Source: Stereocaulon alpinum (taxonomy: Eukaryota; Ascomycota; Lecanoromycetes; Lecanorales; Stereocaulaceae). From it: DNA of 64,000 nucleotides. The notes under the pieces were generated by a model, which did no database searches, was not told where the DNA came from, and saw only the letters and a list, made by a program, of their open reading frames with translations. Positions 11,167 to 21,604 of the stretch are shown piece after piece. The number at the start of each line of letters is the position of its first letter. The stretch's first letter is position 1. The position numbers were made by a program, and so were the translations under genes. The stretch covers positions 62,001 to 126,000 of the forward strand of contig JAEUBA010000059.1 in the NCBI GenBank assembly GCA_018257865.1, in the 5' to 3' direction.

Positions 11167-11749
11167 CTACTTCCTCCCCCCAAAGTTAAAGCTCTCACTA
11201 TGACTCTCCGAAAACCCAACACTATGCCCACCCTGCCCACTATGCGGCCTCTGCTGATTCTCCATCTTATCCTCCTTATGCTTCTTCAACTTATCCTCGG
11301 CGAAGCTTCCCAAAATAGCACCGCCAATCGTGCCAAGGAAACCATGACCAGCTTTGTGGCCGCCAAAACCGCCTGCGAGACCGCCGGTGATGGCGCCGCC
11401 GATGCCGCGCTCGCCGTCGGCGGTTTGTTCGGTGGATTGGGGATATTGGTGCCTTGGAGTTGCGTGTCAGTAAGATATCATGCGCGGGGGTTTGGAGGGG
11501 GTTGAAGGGAGTTGGATTGGCTCACTGTTGCTGTTGATCGTATTGTTGCTGTTGACCATATTGCTGCTGATTCTGATGATCTTGCTGGCCGTATTGGCTA
11601 GGCTCCTGTCCATAGGGAGCTACTTCGTTGCCATATTGCTGCTGCTGTTGGCCATAGGCGGGCTGGTTATGCTGTTCGTAGCCGTAGCCTTGGTTTTGAG
11701 GCTGGCCTTGATAGCCGCCGTATGGTGGCTGGTTGTAGGAGTCCGACAT
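11167..11749 (-). CDS. Gln/Tyr-rich glycine-zipper protein
   Basis: Two exons, 11526-11749 and 11167-11452, with a 73-nt intron (GTGAGC, CTGAC branch, CCAAG acceptor) give 169 residues. The first exon is a prion-like QYG/QQQ region (about residues 1-75). The second begins HQYPQSTEQTADGERG and runs into a glycine zipper with small residues every four positions (GIGGAITGGLAGGFGGHKAG, then GTIGGAILGS). It ends with a charged EDKLKKHKEDK segment and a His/Ser-rich tail. Glycine-zipper segments insert into or associate with membranes. Similar small proteins are common in filamentous fungi and often stress-induced, but no role is established here. Confidence 0.8.
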
Positions 11750-13125
11750 TATGATGTAGGTGAATTAGTCTTTTAGTGTAAAGTGTAAGGTTCTTGTAGC
11801 TGTGCAATGCAATTGAGTGGATTCTGTGTTCTCAATTCCACTTTCAGAAGTGAGAGCTGGCCCTTCTTATGTCCTCTTTCTCGCTAGGCCACGCTAGACA
11901 CGCGGGTCAGAGCTTACTGATCCAGCTCGCAGAATCCCGAGCGAACAAAATGCAGGGCTGAGGTTCAGCTGCGTGGTGACCCCGCCACCAACGGTCCTAG
12001 CTTCCTCCACACGAGGTCTTGTCAGCTGATGGCTTGCTAAGGGTCAGCTTCTTGCGTGTATGGAGGCTTGTGCGTTCGGTTGGAGCAGCTGTTTTGGCAT
12101 GGTTCGGCCGGAGGCGTGGAGAGCGGGCTGTGTCTACCACGGAGAACGTTCTGGGCCGGTAAGAGTAGATTCATTGTGGCTCATAAGCTGACAGTAATAG
12201 AACTTTGTGGCACCAATCAGTAGAACTAGGTGCCATTCATCGAAGTTCGAATAGCAGCATTGGTGGATGACTTCGTGATCAGACAGCAATATTGCAATGA
12301 ACGATCAACGCAGCATTGCGTAACACCAATGTTGGGAAGAAATCTGGGGAAACGTTCCTATGGATAACTTACTACTGGTATCACCCTCCCCTCCTTCACT
12401 CAAGACAGCCACTAAGACCCGAAGTTTTGCCAGGAGGTGCTCTTGTTTAGCGAGCAACTTGTAATGCTAGCTGGCGCCAATTGATCTGTGTCAAGAAGTC
12501 CCCATAGGCTCAAAGCTCACGTGATATTACCACAGTATATGTCTACCTTTAGACTATCTGCGTGCATCGAACTATACATTTGGCATAGTTCGCTTGGTTC
12601 GAAGATTTAACAGCACCACCAACCGCTCCCTTCCACGGTCTGCCTTCAGAGTTGGATTGTTATCACAATAGAAAGCGTTGGAGCCTACAAGTCTCGGAGC
12701 GTCAAATGAGTGATGCAAAGCTGTCTGGGAGCGGTTTATACCCGGAAACGAAATCCACCATCTTAGAATAAGTAATTTAATATGGTCGTGTCAAGGAACA
12801 GTCGTAGATCTACAAGCATATGTCGCGTGTATAGCATAAGCCAAAGGATACGACGATGTAGAGGCGCAACGCGTACCAAGGCTCAACAGCCATCGACTGG
12901 ACACCCAATTCCATACTTGGGCAACCAAGATGATTGATTACTTGATGGATGATCCCTATGCTTTTGATAGATCGACCTGATTGGTCGACACTATCCTTGT
13001 TACATTAGTCAAAGCTATGCTATTTTGGGAACGGCGATGTTCGTCTAGCGAGACCCTCTCCGGAGCTGATCCTGGACGATCAGGCGCAAATATAAACATA
13101 TCAATGGCGTACATTAGATGTATTA
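11750..13125. other. Gene-free stretch upstream of the MITE
   Basis: About 1.4 kb with no convincing frame on either strand. Small frames near 12956-13190 overlap the transposon end and look random. It may include a degenerated gene or a long promoter for the NLR downstream. Confidence 0.45.
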
Positions 13126-13150
13126 TAGAAGAGTTCACCCCCCAGCCGAT

Positions 13151-13166
13151 CAGCCCTATAGGGCTG
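13151..13166. repeat. Subterminal palindrome, left copy
   Basis: Perfect 16-bp palindrome CAGCCCTATAGGGCTG. An identical copy lies at 13342-13357 near the other end of the MITE. Symmetric subterminal motifs in such elements often serve as transposase contacts; that role is inferred. Confidence 0.85.
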
Positions 13167-13341
13167 ACTACCGAACATAGTACTAAATAACACCCTAAGC
13201 CCTGACAAAAGGCGACAGTAGGGTCGGTAGTAGGTAGGAAAGAGGTAATAGGGTCGGTCAGCGATATATTTAGATATATTATTATTACAGAAAGGATTTA
13301 AAACGTTGATTTCTGTAAAGATAGAAAACGTGTTTAGATCT

Positions 13342-13357
13342 CAGCCCTATAGGGCTG
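13342..13357. repeat. Subterminal palindrome, right copy
   Basis: Same 16-bp palindrome as at 13151-13166, within the right half of the MITE. Confidence 0.85.
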
Positions 13358-13646
13358 ATCGTTTGGGTAGGGTGATCGGCTGGGGGGGAACTCTTCTATG
13401 TCACGTTGGATGTCGCCTGTCGTGGCTTGGCATATTGTAATGTAGCAATTCCCGGCAGCTCTTCACCTCCCTGGAAAGACTCCGGCAAACGCCTTGTCGA
13501 TGCATATCAGGATGTTTGGAGCGACTCCGCAGAGTAATTATCAAAGACCATGCACTGCGTCTCCTGCGCAAGGGCAAATACTTCCCTACAGTCTGTGGTG
13601 AAAGTACAACTCCCACATACCTCGAGAACTTCGTTGCCGATGCGCA

Positions 13647-16600
13647 ATGCCTGATTGGTTTCGCCTACGGTGTGAGGAGGGAACAGGGTCCGCCGCATCC
13701 AACCACCCTATAACATTCCCAAAAGGGATTAAGGTCCTTCATGAACCTCGGAATCCCAATGTCGACATTGTCTTTGTGCATGGTCTGACTGGGGACCGAG
13801 AAAAAACTTGGGCGGCACGGAACCAATCGCCATGGCCTCAGACAGAGCTCCCAAAGCGGATTCCGCAAGCCAGAGTTATCACATTCGGATATGACGCCTA
13901 CATCTCCAATTGGAGGCATGTTGTCTCAGAAAATCGACTTGGAGATCATGCTAGGGATCTACTGAATGAAATCGCAGCATGCAGGATTGGTGCAGAGAGG
14001 CGGCCTATCATTTTCGTCGCACACAGTCTTGGCGGTCTAGTCGTCAAAGATGCTCTGCTTGCTGCATGGAGAGATGGAAGAAAGCACATAGAACAGATCC
14101 TCGAATCAACTCGTGCTATTGCCTTTCTCGGAACCCCTCACGGTGGAAGCGGACTTGCCGCCTGGGCAGAGCGCTCAGTCCGTTTCCTTGGAATATTCAA
14201 ACAGGCCAATCCCGACATCTTGGCCCTCCTAAGACCTGATTCAGAAGTACTATCGCGAGTGCATGACGACTTTCTCAGAATGATTCGACCCAGAACGGAT
14301 GGTATCAAACAACATATGATAATGGTGACATGCTTCTATGAGGCACTACCAATGCCTTGTATTGGTTTTGTTGTACGTATGGGATCTGCAGTCATCGCAG
14401 GCTATGATCGTATTTCCATCCAGGCAAACCATCGTGATATGGCTAGATTTCATTCCGGCCGAGATCCTGGTTTCAAAAGCCTAGTCGCCGAGCTCGACAA
14501 ATGGGTGAGGCTAACATCGTCCACCATCGGGTCGGCCTCGATGTTCTATGAGAACACAACCCTTGAGGCCTCAAAGATGGCTCAAGACAACCTAGAAATA
14601 GCATGTCTCCACTCAACAGCGTTTGTGGAAATGGAGAACAGACGTATGGCGATTGAAGAACCTGCTGCAGAAACCTGCAACTGGATATCTGATCATGCTA
14701 TTTATAGGGAATGGTGTGGTAGGGAAAATATTGAAGCTTCCCAAGGTCTCCTCTGGATTAAGGGAAAACCGGGATCTGGAAAATCTACCATTATGAAGCA
14801 GATACACAAGAGAACAGCGACAGAGGAAGGTAATAGTATTACGTGTCTCGCTTTCTTCTTTAGCGCACGGGGAGCAGAAATCGAGCGTTCACCGTACGGA
14901 CTGTACAGAGCTCTGGTCCATCAACTTGTATGGCAGAAGCGTTCCTTCCTGCAAGATCTCTCAGTCTTGTACGACGAGAATGTGAAGAAAGTCGGTGCCA
15001 ATAACTTCGAATGGCAATTGAAAGAACTTCAAAAGTTCTTCCATGATGCAATTACCCAGCCAGGGCAAGGAACCGTCAAGGTCTTTGTGGACGCTCTTGA
15101 CGAGTGTATTGAAGAAGACGTGCGGAAGGTAGTCAGAGCGTTCGAAGAATCGGCAGGCGTAGCTATAGCCAATGATGCTGAGTTGAACATTTGCTGGTCT
15201 AGTCGGCACTATCCACATATCAGGGTGTGTAAGTCTCATGAGGTGCTTATGGAGCATCAGAATGCTTCGGACATCGCCCTGTACGTCCACAATATGTTAA
15301 GCAAGGAGTCCACCACCTCACATTCAGATATCGAAGAAAAGATAGTACGGAAAGCGAATGGCGTCTTCATATGGGTAGTTTTGGTCGTCAATAGACTATT
15401 CGGTGCAGCAGAATATGAACAAAGTCGTAGCGAGAAAATGCGTATATTGGACCAGATTCCGTCGGAGCTAAACGGACTTTTCGGCGTTATACTTGGAACA
15501 GTCAAAGAGCTACATCGACCAGAAACACTGCTCTTCGTCCAATGGGTTCTACTAGCCACACGGCCTTTGACTTTGGATGAGTTTAGGTACGCCATTGCAT
15601 TCAGTGCCGAACCACCACCAACCTCGATTAAGGCCTGGAAGCTTGGAGATAGATACCTCGAGAGCGAAACAGCGCTTACGAGTCTTATTCGAGATCGGTC
15701 GGGTGGATTGCTGGAGGTTGTGGAAGCCGAAGGAAGCAGAGTCATACAATTCATCCACGAATCTGTGCGGGATTTTTTGTTAAGCGATGCTGGTTTGGCA
15801 ATGTTACGGTACGTGTATTTCGCAGTTACCAAAGCTTCGTTTGCAGCCATCGTTCGTCTCAACATTGATTCAACGATAGAATCACTGGGGTTTGAGTCCT
15901 GTTATGCTCTCAAAGTCACGGCTTCCAAAGCCCGAAACGGTCTTCTTGCTGCCCTTTGCAATTATGGAATGCACCGCTGATTCTAGGATTTTTGCAGTAT
16001 CGACGCAAATAAAAATTTCGCTCACAGTGGGCACGAGCGGTTGAAGCAAGGCTGTATTGCATACCTCAAGATCGACGAGCTGAGAAAAATCCCCTCCCTG
16101 AGGCTGATGAAGCCGAGACCATTCATAGACCTTCCAGACCTGTTGGACCCATCTGGACGTCAGCACTTCATAGCAAAGTATCCGCATAACAGAGGTAGTT
16201 CAGCACTGAAGGAATCTGAGTCAATCCTCAGCCATCCTTTTACAAGATACGCTACCTACTCCTGGATCTCGCACGCCAAAGCTGCCGAAGCCGCTGGAAG
16301 ATCCCAGAAAGAGCTGTATCATTGGGCAAAACATCCTTCATTCGAGCGCTGGTTGTCATTGGCAGCCTCTGGCAATTTCCCAGCGTGGGTACGGACGTCG
16401 CCAGGATTAAGTCCACAAGAAGTATTGTATTACGTAACTTGTGAAAACGGTCTTTGCACTTGCGTAGCTCCATATGTCGCCAGCGACGCTGATCCACTAC
16501 AAATTTTACAAGCTCAGAAGCGGACGCTCTTGCTCGCAGCATCCAGAGGAGATGACAGCTTGGTTTGTGAGCTTCTCGATAACGGAGCACCCGTAGACAC

Positions 16601-17096
16601 AGCATGGAGCTCATGTAGATCGGACAAGAATTCTCTTCACGAAGCAGTCGAGCGTGGGCATCTTGACGTGGTTCGGACGCTCTTAGAACGAGGCATCAAT
16701 GTGGAAGCCCAAACAGAGACTGGCAAAACAGCTCTCTACATTGCAATTGAAGATCACAACGAGGCGATAGTCGAAGCATTGATTGAAGGAGGAGCCTACA
16801 TCGAATCCACAGCGTCCGATGGGTATACCGCGCTCCAATTAGCAGCTGTGGAGGGTGATCCAGGGCTGGTCCAGATCTTGGTAGACGCAGGCGCAAATGT
16901 CAATGCCAAAGGGGCGGATCACATGACAGCGATCCAATTAGCCTGTTCAGTCGATCCGACTGTGTCTATCCACGGCAACTGGAACGAGGTCATCTCGATA
17001 TTGATCGAGGCTGGAGCAGATCTAGGTGGACAATCAGTAGAGTCACTGTTAAGCAGACATACCTCTGATAAAACAGGTCATCTTTTGGAGGTATAA
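13647..17096 (+). CDS. Fungal NLR: SesB-like alpha/beta-hydrolase - NACHT - ankyrin repeats
   Basis: Two exons, 13647-15808 and 15998-17096, give 1086 residues. N-terminal effector domain (about 30-290): alpha/beta-hydrolase of the SesB type with VDIVFVHGLTGD, nucleophile Ser127 in VAHSLGGLVVKDA, GTPHGGS, and a probable catalytic His in QANHRDM. NACHT NTPase: Walker A GKPGSGKST (373-381), Walker B-like VFVDALDE (D482-E486), then the helical and winged-helix part (RPLTLDEFRYAIAF, FIHESVRDFLL). C-terminal sensor: about five ankyrin repeats (889-1080). Fungal NLRs of this design control allorecognition and cell death, and the hydrolase is taken to be the executioner. The 189-nt intron (GTACGT...CTGAT...TTTTTGCAG) lies exactly between the NACHT and ankyrin-containing parts. 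If retained, translation ends at 15980, giving 777 residues without ankyrins. Confidence 0.9.
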
Positions 17097-17964
17097 TTAC
17101 TCTGGGGCCATGTACGATGTTTGATGTATAGAAAAGAGGAGGCTGGTGAGTACGCTAGTGGCTTGGCCGAGGGTGCTGGAATCTGACATTCCTCATATAA
17201 GGGATCCGAAGAGAGGGACAGTTGGGGTTCGCCGAGAAAGATCGAAGTAAGTCTCGACACTTGAAGAAGTGACTGAAGGATACTTGAGACAGCAAAGTAG
17301 AAAAAAGATCCTACGGTATCGGAGCCGACCTACTTTCCTGCCACAGGGCTCTTGTTTTGGAAAAGGCTCTTCTAGGCTCGCGCCAATGTGGCGACTGAGC
17401 GTTCTCGATCTTGGCAAGAATTCTTGTATTCGAGGACCACAACAACTCAGAATACTTCAAAGGCTTCAGGCCATCGCAGCTTACACCCCAGGCTTTGTAA
17501 AGAGGTGCTCGATTCTTGAGACATGATGTAGGCAAAAGCAGAACGATAGGAGAATATTTGCCGTCTTAGTCCAGCAGCTGGTTCGAAGAGTTCGCGCTGT
17601 GGTGAGCGACAACAATGTTGCAGAGCAGACGAGTTCAGGGCTCGTCACGAATGTTGAATACGGAGTGCGTACGGCGGTACTTGTGACGATGAGGCAGGTA
17701 CAAGCGTGTAGATGTGGAATCACGATCTGAACATCTGCTGGAAAGATAATGGGCTGGCAGCATACAGTAGCAAGGCTTTGTATCGAGTTCATTCGTAGGT
17801 GTACATAATATGTAATAGACGAGATCAGAGGGGCACTAGACTCTCACTCATTGCGTGACTTGCTGTGAGCTCAAAATTCTTGTCATCTTTTTATGCTATT
17901 CTCCTCACTCCGTTATCAATGCTGCGCCACGCTATGCCTATGCCAGATGCGAAGATGCAACTAT
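17097..17964. other. Convergent intergenic region, nothing recognised
   Basis: Lies between the stop codons of the NLR and the MFS transporter. Short frames on both strands look random. Confidence 0.45.
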
Positions 17965-19702
17965 TTACGTAGGAGCATATCTGCTCATCTTCCTTATCTT
18001 CTCTCCGTAGATGAAGAAGAGTATGGGAACAGGCAAGAACGCAACGGTTAAGAATCCAAGGAGGCTGGTCGCCCATGGGACTCCCAACTTGTGATACATT
18101 TGTACAGCGAAGAGTGGAAAGCCAGCACCAGCGGTAGATCGGAGAAGACTGTTCGCGGCGATGGCGCTGTTGGCGTACATCAAGTAGACATCGATGATGT
18201 AGCTCAAACCCCTTGATATGACGGTCAGCCTACGTGGTGGCGAACGATATATTCAGATACTCACTGCAAGAATATCATCAGAATACCGGCGCCAATTGGA
18301 ATGCCAGCGAGGACTTGGGGGACCCATGTGATATGCGGACTGCTGGTCCATGCAAACCAGAATAGGCCGATGGGCAACAGGAATGCGCCGACGATCATAG
18401 GTACCCTTTGTGATGTCAGTGCTGTTCGGATATTTTAAATATAATAGTCAACTTACAATCTCTCCTCGGGAACTGGCTTTCCTCCATGCTCTTCCATCTT
18501 ACGCCTATATCGAGTGTTCGTCGTGTGTGTGATAATTGTAACACCTACGATGACGCCGATCGTGATGCCAAGGAAAGGAAGTGCGCCGACTCCGCCATTC
18601 CAACCTCGCTCTTCCTGGAAAGCGATTGGGTATGATTCGAAGAAGAGATAGATCATGCCATAGATGAAAGCCATGTATATGGTGACCAAAGTCAGGATAG
18701 GCTCAAGAAGTAGCATCTTGAACGGCCGCAAGAGGTACCTGTCCACAATGTCGCCCATGTTGACTCGGCTCTCGTCGTGTGGAGCGTGTATAGCCCAATT
18801 CTTTGTTGCGAACCGGATTTTTGCTGCTTTCCGGGACAAAAGCACAGGGGCGTAAGATTCAGAGACGACAATCATCGCCAGTGTTCCAAAAAAAGCTCCC
18901 ATGATCAATGTAAGCCATGCGGTCCACCTCCAACCAAGATAGCTTTGTGTGATGAAACCCCCCGCAATCGGCCCTGCCACAGGACCGATGAACGTAGCTC
19001 CCGAGAAGAGGCCAAGAGCAAAACCTCGTTCTACAGGGCCCCAGAAATCCGCCAGTGCTCCGCCGATAACAGCTAGAGGAGCTGATCCGAAGAGTCCACC
19101 AAAGAATCGACACAGCATGATTGTTTCGACGTTCTGGGCGACCGCGACAGGTATATTGAATATGACGAAGCAGGCGAAGCCGAAGAAAAGGGGGGGCTGT
19201 CTGCCATACAACTCGGAGAGTGGACCCCAGATAATGGGTCCAAGGGCGAAACCCTGTTGGAAGCAGTCAGCGCGAGTCCGTCAATGTAGGTTGGGCTACA
19301 TACCAAGACGAACAAGCTTGTTCCCAGAGTCATCACCTCGGTCGACACGCCGAACTCCTTTGCCGTAACCAAGGTTGCAGTGCTAAAGACGCTGCTTGCA
19401 AAGGTAATGCAGAATGTCATGCTAGCATACAAGACGGTGGCTGTGTATTTCTTTGTCTTGGTCCAGTTCTGAGGATTTTGGGGGTCGTCCGGCCCATCCC
19501 AACCTATGACATTATCCTCCTCTTTCGTTTGCCGCCTGTCAACATCGCCTTGGTCGACTTCGTTATTGTCTTTGGCTCCCGGATTCCCCTTCTCGATGTC
19601 TCGGTCCCTGTTGCTACTGCTGTCATCTGGCAGAGCCTCCTTAGAGGCTGTTTTGGATACCATTGCGGGGAGGGTCCCTTCTGAGCTATTGGAAGACTGC
19701 AT
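17965..19702 (-). CDS. MFS transporter, DHA1 family (polyamine/drug:H+ antiporter-like)
   Basis: Four exons (19304-19702, 18457-19253, 18265-18405, 17965-18211) with introns of 50, 51 and 53 nt give 527 residues. The start at 19702 (MQSSNSSEG) is the first ATG before the acidic cytosolic tail; a frame extending further upstream has no sign of being used. Family marks are DDPQNPQNWTK before helix 1, LGPIIWGPLSELYGRQPP (motif A after helix 2), LCRFFGGLFGSAPLAVIGG, GPVAGPIAGGFI (motif C, antiporter signature) and the ending SRYAP(T). Twelve helices are expected in the plasma membrane. DHA1 members export drugs, polyamines or metabolites; substrate unknown. It is convergent with the NLR and not part of a visible metabolite cluster. 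Confidence 0.92.
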
Positions 19703-21604
19703 TGGTGAAAAGGAAGCAGTTCGTAGAGTAAAGAGACGGCAAAGGCGGCGAGGAATGTATATAAGGCAACACAAGGCGCAATTGATATATATGCAGCAGC
19801 ATGACGAATGGAAGGAAAAAATAATATAAGTACAAAGCAAAGGAACGAGTCATGACCACACGGACCTCGCGCTCGCCCGCGACCAAGCTCCGATGATATT
19901 TACATGGCGATATATCCAGCAGGCATTATTACGTCAATTGGGCATGGAGTTTTCGCCCTCGGCATCTGCGTCGGAGAGTTGGTAATGCCGAAAAGTGCCC
20001 TGTTGCCCTACTCAGGCCGCTTTATCCGGACGTCTACCTCATTCAGTACCGAGCTTTAGCCGGAGGCCCAACAATGCCGCAATAATGCGTACATCCACAC
20101 CCCCCACGTGGCCCCCAAACTGAATACAGTATACACTAATACTAGTGTATCTCTTCAAACGGTTAACCGACTTTGATAGAACGGAATTTGCATGTAAAGA
20201 TGTATCCTAATGGAGGTTTCTTTGTTTTTGTTGTCTAAGAAACAAGCTGCTGATGTTTCTCGATAGGAGGTTATGTCATGGCCTGAGCTTAACGGGCGGA
20301 CACTATTTCAATCTGCGAGTACGGGTACCTCATAGGTACAGTAAAAATCCGTCTTACCAGAACCTCGCAGGATCTTTAATCAATGACCACGCCTCCAGCC
20401 CTTGCATAGTCTATCTTGCTAATCGTGCTGATTGAAACCCCAAACGCTAGTGTGAACGCAAATAATATGATGGGAGGACAACTACAACAAAAGGATTCGC
20501 ACTCTGAATCGTCAGCTCTTCTGATCTGTCATCCAACCTATGAACACAGCCCAAAGCTGGCAACTTGGGCGACAGATCGAGTCCTCGGACTTTAGGGCTC
20601 GACTTTGTCAAAGGGTGCTCGTGAGCTTCCAGTAGGAGCCGGCTCAGGGCCCACTGATAATTTGACGCGAGAATCCTTCAAGCCAACATTGGAAAGCAAA
20701 TGACATCTTCCTTGATCATGGCATTACCGTATCTGATCCTTTAGATTAGACGCTTCCCAGACCTATCAACTTCTGGAATTTTATTGGACGAACCCAGAGT
20801 AGGTACATCTCGCTGTCTTAATGACCATGTTGCATAGCTAACCGATGTGTTAGTGGTAATCGAAGCGCGAGAACGTGAGTCTGCATAAACGATGGTACAA
20901 GTGGAGTAGGCAGACATTGTGTTTCCGGCTTTTCGGCCAAGCGTGTAGGATTTCAACAATCACTGCTCCCATATATATAATGTGGCTCCATGTGTTAGAT
21001 CATAAAGCCGCCATATACTTTGTCTGCCTCTCCATCTCGCAAACTTCTGACAGTGCAGCGCAACCAGTGAAACTATGCAATAGCTATGAATACAATGTAG
21101 CCGAAGACACCAACTTTGTGTCGAGAGCGTGCCGAATCTGAGATGAATAAAGTGGCAGCAAAGACAGACTGGCAGGAACAGGAGAGGTTAGCGGACTAAG
21201 ATACTGACCGAACGACGCTATGAACACTAACATGACCACGTTCTAGAATCAATGCGAATCTCCTTGTGAAGCTTGCAACACGTCTGCGACAGACAGCTGT
21301 ATGATGGCAACGTACTGAACCGCGAATAGCAAACTATTTCTGAAGCGTTTTCCATCACGAATAGCACTGCTTTCCCTTGGGCAATCCTATTACGAAATTC
21401 CGTTCTAGTCTGTATCTCATTAAGAGGAGTTTTCATATCCTCGCATACCGCTATATCATCTAAAAGACGACTTATTGACAGCATTCCTGTTATGGTAACT
21501 CATATATTTGATGATGCACGAGCTCTGGCAGCTCCACTCATTCGACGCGAGCATGTTTACCTTGGCCATGTGTCTCATGACATGTGTGGTGCTATCGATG
21601 GCTA
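19703..21604. other. 1.9-kb gene-poor region
   Basis: No supported gene. It contains the MFS promoter and the 3' end of the Ayg1-like gene. One 20-bp inverted repeat sits at 20131-20150. Scattered frames of 60-90 codons lack any recognisable motif. Confidence 0.45.
20131..20150. repeat. Short inverted repeat
   Basis: ATACACTA - ATAC - TAGTGTAT: 8-bp perfect arms around a 4-base loop, about 430 bp upstream of the MFS start. It could be a binding site or a chance palindrome. Confidence 0.5.

Larger units (their letters stand above)
13128..13396. mobile_element. 269-bp MITE with terminal inverted repeats and TA target duplication
   Basis: The left end GAAGAGTTC-A-CCCCCCAGCCGATCA and the reverse complement of the right end match over about 25 bp, with a mismatch or so after GAAGAGTTC. 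Both ends are flanked by TA (13126-13127 and 13397-13398), the target duplication made by Tc1/mariner-type transposases. The element has no coding capacity. Inside each end sits an identical perfect palindrome CAGCCCTATAGGGCTG (13151-13166 and 13342-13357). GGGTCGGT also occurs twice in the body. This is the structure of a non-autonomous miniature inverted-repeat element. It ends 250 bp before the NLR start codon. Confidence 0.85.

Noticed and set aside
13401..13713. Short frames just upstream of the NLR start
   Set aside because: They do not join in phase to the NLR; the ATG at 13647 leads directly into the typical pre-hydrolase sequence.
17193..17535. Frames after the NLR as a possible partner effector gene
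   Set aside because: Neither strand shows a HET, lipase, amyloid or other effector motif; no NLR-effector pair can be supported.
20875..21484. Frames of 85-88 codons on both strands in the 19.7-21.6 kb gap
   Set aside because: They show no family motifs and lie next to several random stops; treated as intergenic.
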